This document shows positions 19,883-29,271 of a DNA stretch of 64,000 bases, one piece after another (positions within the stretch are counted from its first letter, which is position 1; every line of letters begins with the position of its first letter). The translations under genes were made by a program, and so were the position numbers. The notes beneath the pieces were generated by a model. It saw nothing but the letters and a program-made list of their open reading frames with translations. It was not told where the DNA came from and did no database searches. Source of the stretch: Nakamurella sp. A5-74 (GTDB taxonomy: Bacteria; Actinomycetota; Actinomycetes; Mycobacteriales; Nakamurellaceae); NCBI RefSeq assembly GCF_040438885.1, contig NZ_CP159218.1, positions 372,001 to 436,000 of the forward strand, given 5' to 3'.

Positions 19883-22422
19883 TGCTATTCGCTATCCATA
19901 CCTATTACGCCATCCTCATGAAGCTTCTAGCTGCGGAACTGGTTTCCATGCAACGCGAATCCTTGATCGAGTCGTTCATCGACAAACTCGCCGTCGCTGA
20001 CGACGAAACGACTAGGGCTATGATGGGAGCCGTTGAATCAGGTGAGATCTTTTCGCACTACATGCTGCAAAACTTTCTCGAAGCCGACTTCTTCGGCTGG
20101 TACTTGAAGCTTTGGGACGCGGACCTGGCCGACAGTGTTCGTCACATGGCTCGCTCGATGGCGACATTTGAGCCTGCCACCGGTGTCCTGGACCCCGCAC
20201 CCACGAGAGATCTTCTCAAGAAGTTGTACCAGTATTTGGTGCCCAAGGAGATTCGTCACGATCTCGGCGAGTATTACACGCCGGACTGGCTAGTCGAACT
20301 GACCCTAAACAACGCCGGTTACGACGGGCAGAAAGCAAGAGTTCTCGACCCTGCGTGCGGAACAGGCAGTTTCCTGATCCAGGTAGTCAACCGGCGTGTC
20401 GCTAAACGTAACGCAACCCCAGCGTCCGAACGAGAACCTATCGCCGATCTCCTCGCAGATGTAATAGGTTTCGAGCTTAATCCGCTCGCTGTGATCGCAG
20501 CCCGCACCAACTATCTGCTGGCGTTGGGTGATCAAGTCCGCGACCTCGATCGGTTCGAGATCCCTGTTTACCTGTGCGACTCGGTCCTCGCGCCAACCAC
20601 GACGGACCTCGGTCTACTGGGTGAAACCTACACTCTGAGCACAAGTGTCGGAACGTTCGAGATCCCAGCATCGCTTCTATCCGACGGACTGCTGCCGACT
20701 GCCACAGCGCTGCTCGAAGACGCTTTGAACGGTGACTACGAACCTTCAGAGTTTCGCAAGCTGATCAAACGGCAACTGGCAGGTCTCAGCGAGCCAGAAC
20801 GAGATCTTCTCGTGGCCCTGTTCGTGCAGATCCAAAAACTGAAGGTCGAAGGCCGAGATGGCGTGTGGCCCCGAATTATCCGAAACGCGTTCGCGCCCTT
20901 ACTTAGCGGAGTTTTTGACTTTGTCGTGGGCAACCCCCCTTGGGTGAACTGGCAGTCCCTGTCCCTGTCCTACAGGAAGGCAACTCAATCGCTGTGGACC
21001 CAGTACGGTCTCTTCACCCTAACTGGCGCCCAGGCCCGAATGGGAGGAGGCAAGAAAGACTTGGCAGCCCTGTTCACCTACCGAGCATGTGACGCCTACC
21101 TGCGATCTGGCGGCACCCTCGGATTTGTTGTAACCCAGAGCCTCCTGAAGGGCAAGAAGGCCAGCGAAGGGTTCAGGAGATTCAAGATCGGATCGGACGG
21201 CGCGAATCTGTCCGTCAAGGTTGTTCACGATCTCTCAGCGTTGCAACCCTTCGAAGGCGCTAGCACCAAGACAGTCGTCATGGTCATCCGAAAGGGAAAC
21301 CCAACCAAGTACCCCGTCGAGTACGTCACCTGGACCCGCACCACTCGCCGATCCCGTCTTGCGATGTCCGGCACACTTTCAGAAGTCGAAGGTGGATGCG
21401 ATTTAGAAACCGGCGTAGCGAACCCTGTGAATGCGGCAGACCCACTCGGGCCTTGGTTCACCTCCACCCCGGAGGTCTTCAAAGCGCTCACCCCAGCCAT
21501 CGGCAAGTCCGCTTACAAAGCGTTCATCGGCGTATGCACTTGGGCGAACGGAGTCTTCTGGGTTGCTCCTTCCGGGTCAACCAGCTCAGGAATGCTCCGT
21601 GTGGAAAACAGAAGCGATGTGGCAAAGGACCAAGCGCATGCCCCTTTGAGGGTTCAAGCAGTCGTGGAGCCCGATCTTGTCTACCCGTTGATCAGATCGC
21701 GGGATATCAAGCGCTGGAAGGCGACACCAAGTGCGTACATCGTCATACCGCAGGACGCCGCTGCGAAGACCGGCATACCGGAGTCTTTGATGCGGACCGA
21801 ACACCCGCTGACCTACAAGTATCTCAAGAAGTTTGAAGGCCTGCTCGAACAGCGGTCTGGGATGCGTCGCTATTTCTCGTTGGAAGACGGCGATCCCTTC
21901 TACTCTGTGTACAACTTCCAGACTGCCAGTTTGTCAAAGCATCGAGTGGTTTGGCGGCAAATGGTACCCCGCATCAGTGCGGCGGTAGTCACGGCGTCCG
22001 ATGATGAGTTCTTGGGTGACAAACTCCCCCAAACTCAGCATGTGGTTTCCGTGGTTTCGGTCGAGTCTGAAGACGAGGCTCACTACTTCTGCGCGATGAT
22101 GAACAGTGCGGTGGCATCTGCCATCTCGATGGCCTACGGAACAGGGAAGAGCTTTGGCCTTCCCTCAGTGATGGAAAATCTTGCAATTCCTCGGTTCGAC
22201 CCTGACTTGAGCGATCATAGGCAGCTGGTCAACATTGCTCGGGGCGCGGCTGCAGCGGCCTCGGCAGGCCATGACACGGCGAAGTATGATGAAGACCTGG
22301 ATGAGCTGGCCCCTGCCATATTCGGACTCTCTGAGGTTGAAGCTGAAGTGCTACGGGAGCGGGTTGCGAAACTTCCGACGGAAGCGGACCCGGATTTGTT
22401 GGAGGCGGTCGAACTTGAATAG
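19883..22422 (+). pseudogene. 3' part of restriction-methylase gene: adenine methyltransferase and specificity region
   Basis: The first internal ATG is at 19918, but the frame is open from the IS junction and encodes LLFAIHTYYAILMKLLAAE, matching conserved sequence of large N6-adenine methylases. Motif I is VLDPACGTGSF (near 20341) and motif IV VVGNPPWVNW (near 20925). The remaining 450 residues would hold the target-recognition region. Joined with 17925-18771 it makes 1128 codons, the architecture of a type IIG/Eco57I-like restriction-modification enzyme. If translated from 19918, the methylase might be made without the nuclease. Confidence 0.88.
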
Positions 22423-23182
22423 CGATCAGCTGGATCGTCTCTTCACCTGTGTAACCGGTTCGCCTGGCGATGAGGCAGCCGCGCAGCTCGTCAAAGTGTC
22501 TAACTGGGACGCAACGCTGGCCGGGCTGTCGTATCCGGTGACGTTGCCCGCCGACGGGGACACGTTGGATCGTTCTGAGCTGCGGCGGCTCGCTGACCTG
22601 TCGCTGCGCGCACCGACCGACGAGAACGTCTTGAACTTGTTCTGGAACGTCCTGGTGTGGGGGTCGGGTTCGGATCGGCGACGGATCCCACGCATTGCCG
22701 CCGGGATCGAGACCCGTCGCCGCGAGGTAGTCGACCGCCTGGTCAGGGCGCAGCAGTGCTCGTTCTCAGGGGATGTGCGGAACGCCTTCCGCACCTTGGT
22801 CCGTGTCGTCCCCTACTGGGGACCGGCGTTCTTCACGAAGTTTCTGGCCTTCACCACTGACCCGGCGAACAAGTCGAAGCTGCAGGCCGTGATCCTGGAC
22901 GACCGGGTACGCACGGCATGGCGAGCGCTGACCGGCGATCGGCTACCGGTTGAACCACGGTCAGTGGACTACGAGTCGTTCTGTGTGAAGGTCAGCGACG
23001 TTGCCGCTGCCGCGTCTAGGCACCCGGAGCAGGTGGAGATGGCACTGTTCGTGTTCGGGCGGAAGATCGGCAGCTACACCCGGTGGTTGGAGCACGAGCT
23101 AGCGGTGACCCGTAAGTTAGCGGGCCGGGCAGCGCCGCTCGAGGACGTTGTGGCTGCGATCGAGCAGTCCAACGCGCAGTAG
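22415..23182 (+). CDS. OGG-fold-like protein coupled to the restriction methylase
   Basis: 255 residues from the TTG at 22415, which overlaps the methylase stop by 8 nt and has GGAGGCG 7 nt upstream. The sequence VPYWGPAFFTKFLAFTTDP resembles the helix-hairpin-helix stretch of bacterial 8-oxoguanine glycosylase (OGG)-fold proteins, where a GPAFFTKxLxF pattern recurs. In glycosylases a Lys and Asp in this zone act on damaged bases; here Lys is kept and Asp is plausibly the D of TTDP. The tight coupling suggests a role with the restriction system. The assignment is by pattern memory only. Confidence 0.65.
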   Translation: MNSDQLDRLFTCVTGSPGDEAAAQLVKVSNWDATLAGLSYPVTLPADGDTLDRSELRRLADLSLRAPTDENVLNLFWNVLVWGSGSDRRRIPRIAAGIETRRREVVDRLVRAQQCSFSGDVRNAFRTLVRVVPYWGPAFFTKFLAFTTDPANKSKLQAVILDDRVRTAWRALTGDRLPVEPRSVDYESFCVKVSDVAAAASRHPEQVEMALFVFGRKIGSYTRWLEHELAVTRKLAGRAAPLEDVVAAIEQSNAQ

Positions 23183-23317
23183 TGACACCTGACTGCCGGG
23201 ACGGGACGCATACCACTGAGGTTCGTTGCACCCCTTGACCTGGGGTTTGTGGACGCCGGGATGCCGCTGTCGTGGGTTTCTGAGATGCTCCTTGTGGTCG
23301 AACTTGGGGAGGCTCGG

Positions 23318-24961
23318 ATGGACGGCGCGGTGTTCGTGTTGGGTGGTGATCCGTTGGCGGTGCGCGCGTCGGCGGGGCGCTGGATGCAGTCGGCGGTGTC
23401 CGCGACAGCGGGCGGTGCGGAAGTTGCGGGTGTTCGGGCGGCGACGTTCCTCGGCGACGAAGGTGAAGCGCATGGCGCGTGGCTGACGGACCGCATCGCA
23501 CCCACGTTGCAGACGGTGGGGGACGCTTGGGGTCGGGTCGGGGAGGCGCTGAACGGGTTCTCGGTGGTGTTGGAGGACTGCCAGACGGAGCTGAAGAAGC
23601 TCGCTTCGATGGCGGCTGACGACCGCTCACAGATCGCGGCGCTCGGCACGCGGGTCACCGCATCCCAAGACGCGGACGGTGCCGAACGTGACCGGGCCGC
23701 GCTGGCCGGTGCCGGTGCGCTGATGGTGGCCGACGGACCCGCCTACGTCTCGGACACCCCGGCGCTAAGCATGCGGGTAGCGGACGCGCAGCAATCGCTT
23801 CAAGCGCTACACACACGGGCCGCGCAGGTCCGCGAACGGCACGACGACGCTGTACGTCACTGCTGCGCCCGCATTGATGTCGCCAAGACACTGCGCCCCA
23901 ACCAACCCGGCATCGCAGGGACTGCGGTCACCGCGACGGCAGGCGGATCCGGTCGGTGGCTGCAGTCGGTGCCCGCGCTTACAGGTTCTCCCAGCGCGGG
24001 AGTGGCAACGGGTCTGCGGACAGCCGCCATGTCATCGGCGGTCGTGGTGGACGGCCTGCTGGGCATCTTCGGCGGACGCGCTACCTGGACGGCAGCGCCT
24101 TGGGCTAGCAAGTTCAGCGCGGTGCGCACCGTGCCGTCCGCTTCTATCTCTGGGTGGAAGAACGAATGGTCGAATAAGCCTTGGTCGGGGCCGGGGGAGC
24201 CTCCTTGGATCGACAACGGTTCGCGTCACAACAAGGCCCGTGACGCCGCCGCGAAGCAAGTCAGGTACGAGGTGGCGGAGATGGGCGGAGACCCAAACAA
24301 CGTGCAAACGGAGTTCGAGGTTGTAGGGGGAAGCAAGAAGGGCACGGGTAGAGAGGGTTCCATCGACATTGTGTACATCGACGTCAAGAACAAGACGCGG
24401 TACGTGTGGGAAGTGAAGGGCACCGCCGTCCGACCCGTCACTCCTGCAATGGAACAAACCTTGAGTACGCTCGCGTCCAGCGAAGTCGTTCATTACATCG
24501 CCAAGCAAAACGCATCACCGACTAATGATAATTACAAGAATGTGCCGGGATGGCGGATCAGTAGGGATGTGGTCACCACAGTGTTCACCCCACGGGCCGG
24601 ACCGACGCCGGAGCTGCTGTTGGTGAAGAACGGCACGACACCGGGCGCGATCATCTACACGACCGAGGAGTGGGAGAAGGGCCGTCCGCCGCCGGTACGG
24701 ACCCTCAAGCCGGAAAAGCCTAAAGATGAACGCCCGCCGATCTCACCGGACCCGCCGGTCCCCGTTCCCGTCCCGGTTCCGGTTCCGATACCTGCGCCGG
24801 AGCCCGTGCCGGAACCGAGGCTCGTGAAGGTGACGCCACGCGAGCCGGTTCTGACCGGGTTTGGCGAGCTCCTCACCGGGGCTGCGCTCATCGGCCTTGG
24901 GTTCATCGTGGCTGGTCCGCCCGGCGCGGCAGGTGCCGCCATCATCATCGGGACAGGCTGA
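23318..24961 (+). CDS. Polymorphic toxin-like protein with nuclease-type domain
   Basis: 547 residues from the ATG at 23318 (GGAGG 5 nt upstream). The N-terminal 190 residues are helical and resemble actinobacterial WXG/T7SS-secreted toxin leaders (GGDPLAVRASAGRWMQ, then FLGDEGEAHGAWL). A hydrophobic Ala/Gly stretch follows. The segment EGSIDIVYIDVKNKTRYVWEVKG fits a PD-(D/E)xK nuclease core (Asp, then Glu-x-Lys) and lies near 24352-24423. A Pro-Val repeat and a C-terminal hydrophobic tail (about 33 residues) come after the nuclease, which is odd for a toxin tip. A DUF4304 immunity-like gene follows after 15 nt. Confidence 0.7.
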   Translation: MDGAVFVLGGDPLAVRASAGRWMQSAVSATAGGAEVAGVRAATFLGDEGEAHGAWLTDRIAPTLQTVGDAWGRVGEALNGFSVVLEDCQTELKKLASMAADDRSQIAALGTRVTASQDADGAERDRAALAGAGALMVADGPAYVSDTPALSMRVADAQQSLQALHTRAAQVRERHDDAVRHCCARIDVAKTLRPNQPGIAGTAVTATAGGSGRWLQSVPALTGSPSAGVATGLRTAAMSSAVVVDGLLGIFGGRATWTAAPWASKFSAVRTVPSASISGWKNEWSNKPWSGPGEPPWIDNGSRHNKARDAAAKQVRYEVAEMGGDPNNVQTEFEVVGGSKKGTGREGSIDIVYIDVKNKTRYVWEVKGTAVRPVTPAMEQTLSTLASSEVVHYIAKQNASPTNDNYKNVPGWRISRDVVTTVFTPRAGPTPELLLVKNGTTPGAIIYTTEEWEKGRPPPVRTLKPEKPKDERPPISPDPPVPVPVPVPVPIPAPEPVPEPRLVKVTPREPVLTGFGELLTGAALIGLGFIVAGPPGAAGAAIIIGTG

Positions 24962-24976
24962 GGGACACTGGGTAGC

Positions 24977-25606
24977 ATGCCGGAACCTATCGACTTGATA
25001 CTTCGGGAGTGGATCGCCCCGCTGCTGAAGGCGAACGGATTCAAGAAGAACGCCCGCCGATCGTGGGTGCGCGACGACGGCGACGGCAACCTCGCCTACG
25101 TCACCATCGTCGGCAGCGACACCTCCGATTGGGCGGCTTACAGGTTCTTTTTCGAAGTAGGGATCACCCCCGCGTCCCGCCAGCGGTACCTGAACGATGT
25201 CGACCCCGACTCGAAACACAACATCCACAGCTGTTGGTGGACGCGCCTGACCCCGCCCGAACCTGTCGAGGACGGCGTCGACCACTTCAGTCGGTGGGTC
25301 TGCGACAACCACGACGTCGACGGCCAAGCGCTCACCGGCAGGGTCATGCGGAAGACACTCGAAGTATGGATCCCGAAACTGCTGGAGCTGTCGACACCGG
25401 CGAACATGCTCGCCTATCTCGAGCAGAACGAGCCTTTGACGCCCGGCTACCAAGCTTGGGTCGGGCCAGCTGGCGCGCACGCTGACCTATTTCTGCTTCT
25501 CGACGCCGGACCATCAGAGCGCCTCGACCGAGCAATTGCAGGGGTCCAAGGAGACCGGTGGGTCCGCGAATGGCTAGACCAGCAATCCGGGCGAACCGGT
25601 ACCTGA
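24977..25606 (+). CDS. DUF4304-like protein, probable immunity protein
   Basis: 209 residues. The N-terminus (LILREWIAPLLKANGFKKNA then RSWVR and an acidic beta region AYVTIVGS) follows the DUF4304 pattern: a helix ending in GFKK, then a beta-sheet with conserved aromatic residues. This family is frequent among immunity genes next to polymorphic toxins. It lies 15 nt after the nuclease toxin on the same strand, the expected place for the cognate immunity gene. No membrane segments, so it would act in the cytoplasm. Confidence 0.75.
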   Translation: MPEPIDLILREWIAPLLKANGFKKNARRSWVRDDGDGNLAYVTIVGSDTSDWAAYRFFFEVGITPASRQRYLNDVDPDSKHNIHSCWWTRLTPPEPVEDGVDHFSRWVCDNHDVDGQALTGRVMRKTLEVWIPKLLELSTPANMLAYLEQNEPLTPGYQAWVGPAGAHADLFLLLDAGPSERLDRAIAGVQGDRWVREWLDQQSGRTGT

Positions 25607-25627
25607 CAGCGGCGAACCGACGCCAGT

Positions 25628-26047
25628 TCACAGCTTGTAGCAGGTACCCCACTCAAACAGCCCTGGGGAGTTCAGGCACCCGGAATAGACGACGGAGTGG
25701 ATCACGATGTACGCCACCACGAGGACGACGACGGTGACCGCGAACCTTAGCCAGCGCGCCGATTCCGAACGCCCTGCGGGCACAGGAGCGGGTGTGTCTG
25801 CGTTGTCGAACGACTTCCACAACGCAGCCCACCCGGCCTTGTCGTCCGGGAACTTTTCGACCGGGGGACCACCTCGAGCTACGTCCCACACCCCGGCGCG
25901 TCCGTCTGCCGTACGCCCAGCCGCGTAGGTGGTACCAACACGGACGATCTCTGTGCACCCGGCGGGTCGGTGCCGCCTACATTCGCTGCACAGGGCAGCC
26001 CCGGTCCGCACCGCACCGCCGCAATACGGGCACACGCTGTCGGACAT
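25628..26047 (-). CDS. Zinc-ribbon membrane protein
   Basis: 139 residues. The N-terminus has a CPYCGG ... CSECRR zinc-ribbon pair. A short globular part with WAALWKSFD follows, then one C-terminal membrane helix (about 98-117, RFAVTVVVLVVAYIVIHSVV) and two more Cys in the outer tail. The ATG overlaps the island lsr2 stop (ATGA), so it is co-translated with that gene. It converges on the DUF4304 gene, leaving only 21 nt. Function unknown. Confidence 0.7.
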   Translation of the reverse strand: MSDSVCPYCGGAVRTGAALCSECRRHRPAGCTEIVRVGTTYAAGRTADGRAGVWDVARGGPPVEKFPDDKAGWAALWKSFDNADTPAPVPAGRSESARWLRFAVTVVVLVVAYIVIHSVVYSGCLNSPGLFEWGTCYKL

Positions 26048-26406
26048 CAGTGGGCGGCGTCGAACGCTTCCAACACCGGGGCCGCGACTCGGCCCCGCTC
26101 GGACACGATGTACCCGTTCTTCTTCGCCCAGGTGCGGATCGCCGCGAGTTGCTCCTTCGACCGTTTCCCGGCACCCGACGACGCCACCCGTGTCCGCGTC
26201 ACCGGCGCACCCGACCGCGACAGTTGCTGCGCCGCGTCGACATAGGGCTGCAGCACCGAGTTGAAAGTCTCCAACTCGGCCTCGGTCAGATCCACCGCGT
26301 ACGGGATACCGGAAACCGTGAACTCCACCGTTCCACCATTCGAGTCGGCGGGAATGTCGTCACCGGAAAGATCCGAGGTGAGGTATTCGATGATCTGCTG
26401 TGCCAC
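26047..26406 (-). CDS. lsr2: Lsr2-like nucleoid-associated protein (island copy)
   Basis: 119 residues from the GTG at 26406 (MAQQIIEYLTSDLSG). The N-terminal half is the dimerisation domain; the C-terminal half carries the AT-hook-like DNA-binding core with WAKKNGYIVSERGRV, where RGR inserts in the minor groove. Lsr2 is the actinobacterial xenogeneic silencer of AT-rich DNA. A second lsr2 lies at 55350-55709; the two proteins differ at about 31 of 119 positions by eye. This copy sits inside the mobile island and overlaps the zinc-ribbon gene. Confidence 0.93.
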   Translation of the reverse strand: MAQQIIEYLTSDLSGDDIPADSNGGTVEFTVSGIPYAVDLTEAELETFNSVLQPYVDAAQQLSRSGAPVTRTRVASSGAGKRSKEQLAAIRTWAKKNGYIVSERGRVAAPVLEAFDAAH

Positions 26407-26590
26407 TGACGTAACTCCCGCTGTAGGTCCGAATGTTCCACGCCAGTGTGGCATCACTAGCCGACAAGTCAAGCGACACAGTTGCATAAGCGTTCCCTCG
26501 CGGCACTTTTCATGCGTGCCTCCGACTTTCGCGTGTCCGTCTACGCACTGACTGGCGCTCTGTCACACCCCCGAGCAACACTGCCGAACT

Positions 26591-27163
26591 GTGAAAACCG
26601 ACTCGCTACTGGCGACCATGCTCGCCGCCCACATCACGCCGCTGCTGCGCCGCGCCGGATTCCTCCACAACGGCACCACCTACCTTCGAACCTTCCCCGG
26701 CGGCAGCCAGCGCATCAACTTCTCCACCATCGAAACGGAACCGGACCAGCTGGCAGTGTGGGTGCTGCTCGGCGTCAACACCCACGGCTACGACACGGTC
26801 CGTGGACGAGCACACGGCATGCTCGACCACAGCCCGCTGCTGTGGAACGACCCACTCGGACGCGACGACACCACCGGCCACTGGACCCTCGACCCAACAG
26901 AAGCTGTCGGACCGCTGCTGGCCAGCATGCTTCGGAGGCAATGGCTACCCGAACTCGCGCTCCTCGCCGACCTACCCTGGGTCGAAACCCAAGCCCGCGC
27001 CGGACGACCGTTCAACAACTGGACCGGCTTCGCAGCCCAAGACCAAGCACGCACCCTCCTCTTCGTCATCGCCGCCCAACGCGACGACCCCGACATCGAC
27101 CACTACGCCCGCCACATCCCCGACGCCGACCTATGGCTCCCACACCTACCCCGAGGGTGGTGA
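26591..27163 (+). CDS. Second DUF4304-like protein
   Basis: 190 residues from a GTG at 26591. The N-terminus (LLATMLAAHITPLLRRAGFLHNG, then TYLRTF and NFSTIETE) follows the same helix-GF-beta layout as the protein at 24977 but is clearly divergent. It may be an orphan immunity gene kept against related toxins, common in polymorphic toxin loci. No strong ribosome-binding site is visible. A small gene follows after 50 nt. Confidence 0.6.
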   Translation: MKTDSLLATMLAAHITPLLRRAGFLHNGTTYLRTFPGGSQRINFSTIETEPDQLAVWVLLGVNTHGYDTVRGRAHGMLDHSPLLWNDPLGRDDTTGHWTLDPTEAVGPLLASMLRRQWLPELALLADLPWVETQARAGRPFNNWTGFAAQDQARTLLFVIAAQRDDPDIDHYARHIPDADLWLPHLPRGW

Positions 27164-27213
27164 GGAAGGCTGGCGGCGCATGACCTGACCGCCGATGAAA
27201 GGAAGTGCCTGTC

Positions 27214-27426
27214 ATGAACGGACGCCCCGACAGCCGAGACGAGTCTGAGCTCGTCCACCTCGCCCAGTGCTACGTCGACCCGTCAATCACCACCGTGGAC
27301 GAAGCGGCGGACCGATTGAACCTGCCGCAACGACCCGGTCCACAGTTCGAGCGGTTCAGCTACTTCGCATGGGTAGTTGCGGTGCGTGACGCCCTTCAGG
27401 TCACGGCGACGGCATGCGCGGCCTGA
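27214..27426 (+). CDS. Small hypothetical protein
   Basis: 70 residues from the ATG at 27214, with GAAAGGA about 10 nt upstream. The sequence (ESELVHLAQCYVDPSITTVDEAADRL) is soluble and acidic, with a possible helix pair, and matches nothing I recognise. It is in line with the DUF4304 gene and could be its operon partner. Confidence 0.45.
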   Translation: MNGRPDSRDESELVHLAQCYVDPSITTVDEAADRLNLPQRPGPQFERFSYFAWVVAVRDALQVTATACAA

Positions 27427-27765
27427 CGACTCGGACAGAGTGCCAGGGCGTGTCCACGAAGTAGCAGCCGATCACGACGGCTCGGCACGCCGCGCTTCGA
27501 TGGTTCTGCGGGCCGTTCACCACCTGGTGTGGGCAGGAACGGGTCGAACGGTTTGGTACGTGGCTTTCGCCGTGACCGCCGTGGTGAGTGGGCTGGCACA
27601 CAGCACAGGAGACCCCTAGCCAGTAAAGGGTAGTCGAACCGCTCTGTTGAGGTAGGGGGTGACGGTCGGCTTCGACACGCCGATCACGACACGCCGAGCG
27701 GCCTTGGTGTCCGAGCTAAAATTACGGAGTAAGAGATCACGCAACCCACACAGAGGAGGTGCGGT
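27427..27765. promoter_or_regulatory. 339-nt intergenic region before the ImmA/IrrE gene
   Basis: No solid gene. A -10-like TAAAAT lies at 27717-27722, in a short AT-rich stretch, and GAGGAGG at 27752-27758 is the ribosome-binding site of the downstream GTG. A 39-codon frame at 27500-27619 encodes a possible single membrane helix, but I cannot support it. Confidence 0.45.
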
Positions 27766-27856
27766 GTGTCAACCACAGAGACGTCGGACCTCGAGGTCAG
27801 TGACGCGGTTCGGGTCAAGGCTGCTCCGATGAGCCATAGTGCCGTGCAGGCTCTAG
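27766..27856 (+). pseudogene. 5' end of ImmA/IrrE metallopeptidase gene, split by IS701-type element
   Basis: The GTG at 27766 has GAGGAGG 7 nt upstream and opens 30 codons plus one base that end exactly at the CTAG target site. The frame continues at 29272. Alone this fragment would give a peptide of about 33 residues read into the element. The restored protein of 179 residues is described at the 3' fragment. Confidence 0.85.
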
Positions 27857-29267
27857 TACTACAGCCGTAGATGGTGGTCTTGGGCGTGTTGTCGCAGGTC
27901 AGAGCGGCCAGCGCATGATCATTGGTGGTTGTGAAGACAACAAGAATCGCTGCGCTGGCCGCAGCCCACAGGATAGATCCTGACCGCTGGTGGGATGGGT
28001 TCGGCGCGCTGTTGGACCGGATCCGGCCCCGCTTTGCGCGTTACGAACCAGCTCGGCATGCCAGCGCGTTGATGTTGGGTTTGCTGTCCGGGTTGGATCG
28101 GAAGAACTGTTGGACCATCGCTGAGCATCGGGGCGAGGTGAGCCCGGATGGGTTGCAGCACTTGCTGTCTCGGGCGAAGTGGGATGCCGACTCGGTTCGT
28201 GATGATCTGCGGGACTACGTGGTGGATGCGTTCGGTGATCCAGCCGGGATCCTGGTGGTCGATGAGACTGGTGATGTGAAAAAGGGCGAGCACACCGTCG
28301 GCACGCAACGCCAGTACACCGGCACCGCCGGCCGGATCGAGAACGCGCAGGTCGCGGTGTATCTGACGTACGCGGCGCCGAGGGGACACGCGTTGATCGA
28401 CCGGGCGCTGTATCTGCCCAGGTCCTGGACCGATGACCCGGTCCGCCTCGCTGACGCCGGGGTGCCGGCCGGGGTCGAGTTCGCCACCAAAACGGCGCTC
28501 GCGGCCAAGATGATCGGTGCGGCATTGGATGCCGGCGTCCCAGCCCGATTCGTGGCCGGTGACGAGGTGTACGGCAATGACTCCAAACTCCGCTCGGCGC
28601 TGGTCGACCGGCGCGTCGGCTACGTGCTGGCCGTCTCGTGTGACCACCGGACACCCAGCCCGGACGTACCGGTCCGGGCCGATCTGCTGGCCGACACCCT
28701 GCCAGCCAAGTCGTGGCAGACGTTGTCCGCAGGTGCCGGTACCAAGGGGCCGCGGTACTACTCGTGGGCACTGATCCGGATCCGTCCGGACGAGCCGGGC
28801 CGTCACTGGCTGTTGCTGCGCCGCAACATCTCCACCGGCGAGATGGCCTACTACCGCTGCTACAGCCCGCGGCCCGTCCCGCTGGCCGCCCTGGTCCGGG
28901 TCGCCGGCCAGCGGTGGAAGATCGAAGAGTCTTTCCAGACCGCGAAAGGCCAGGCAGGACTGGATGAACACCAAGTCCGCCGCTGGTGTTCCTGGCACCG
29001 CTGGTCCACTCTGGCGATGCTGGCGATGGCATTCCTGGCCGTCACTACCGCCGCCGAGAAACACCGACACCCCACACCAGCCGGCCTCATCCCCCTGACC
29101 ATCAACGAGCTCCGCAGGCTCTTCGACGCCCTTGTCGCCGGCGCCGTCGCCACCCGCGAACACATCATCCACTGGTCCACCTGGCGCCGAAAACACCAAG
29201 CCACCGCCCGCGAATGCCACTATCACCGCAGGTCAGAAGACCTCCAACCCCAACTACGGCTGTAGTA
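27857..29267 (+). mobile_element. IS701-type insertion sequence, 1411 bp
   Basis: Perfect 14-bp terminal inverted repeats TACTACAGCCGTAG are flanked on both sides by CTAG (27853-27856 and 29268-29271), a 4-bp target duplication typical of IS701 relatives, which prefer YTAR sites. The element carries one full-length transposase gene read in the same direction as the interrupted gene. Its stop codon lies within the right inverted repeat. Confidence 0.93.
27922..29265 (+). CDS. IS701-family transposase
   Basis: Up to 447 residues; TTG 27922, GTG 27925 and GTG 27931 are alternative starts without a clear ribosome-binding site. DDE features: GILVVDETGDVKKG (first Asp), FVAGDEVYGND (second Asp), and WKIEESFQTAKGQAGLDEHQ (catalytic Glu region), all as in IS701/DUF4322-type transposases. 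The frame is intact, so mobility is possible. High-GC codon use contrasts with the AT-richer gene it interrupts. Confidence 0.93.
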   Translation: MVVVKTTRIAALAAAHRIDPDRWWDGFGALLDRIRPRFARYEPARHASALMLGLLSGLDRKNCWTIAEHRGEVSPDGLQHLLSRAKWDADSVRDDLRDYVVDAFGDPAGILVVDETGDVKKGEHTVGTQRQYTGTAGRIENAQVAVYLTYAAPRGHALIDRALYLPRSWTDDPVRLADAGVPAGVEFATKTALAAKMIGAALDAGVPARFVAGDEVYGNDSKLRSALVDRRVGYVLAVSCDHRTPSPDVPVRADLLADTLPAKSWQTLSAGAGTKGPRYYSWALIRIRPDEPGRHWLLLRRNISTGEMAYYRCYSPRPVPLAALVRVAGQRWKIEESFQTAKGQAGLDEHQVRRWCSWHRWSTLAMLAMAFLAVTTAAEKHRHPTPAGLIPLTINELRRLFDALVAGAVATREHIIHWSTWRRKHQATARECHYHRRSEDLQPQLRL

Positions 29268-29271
29268 CTAG

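Noticed and set aside
27500-27619. 39-codon frame with one possible membrane helix
   Set aside because: No ribosome-binding site and no homology recognised; sits between better candidates.
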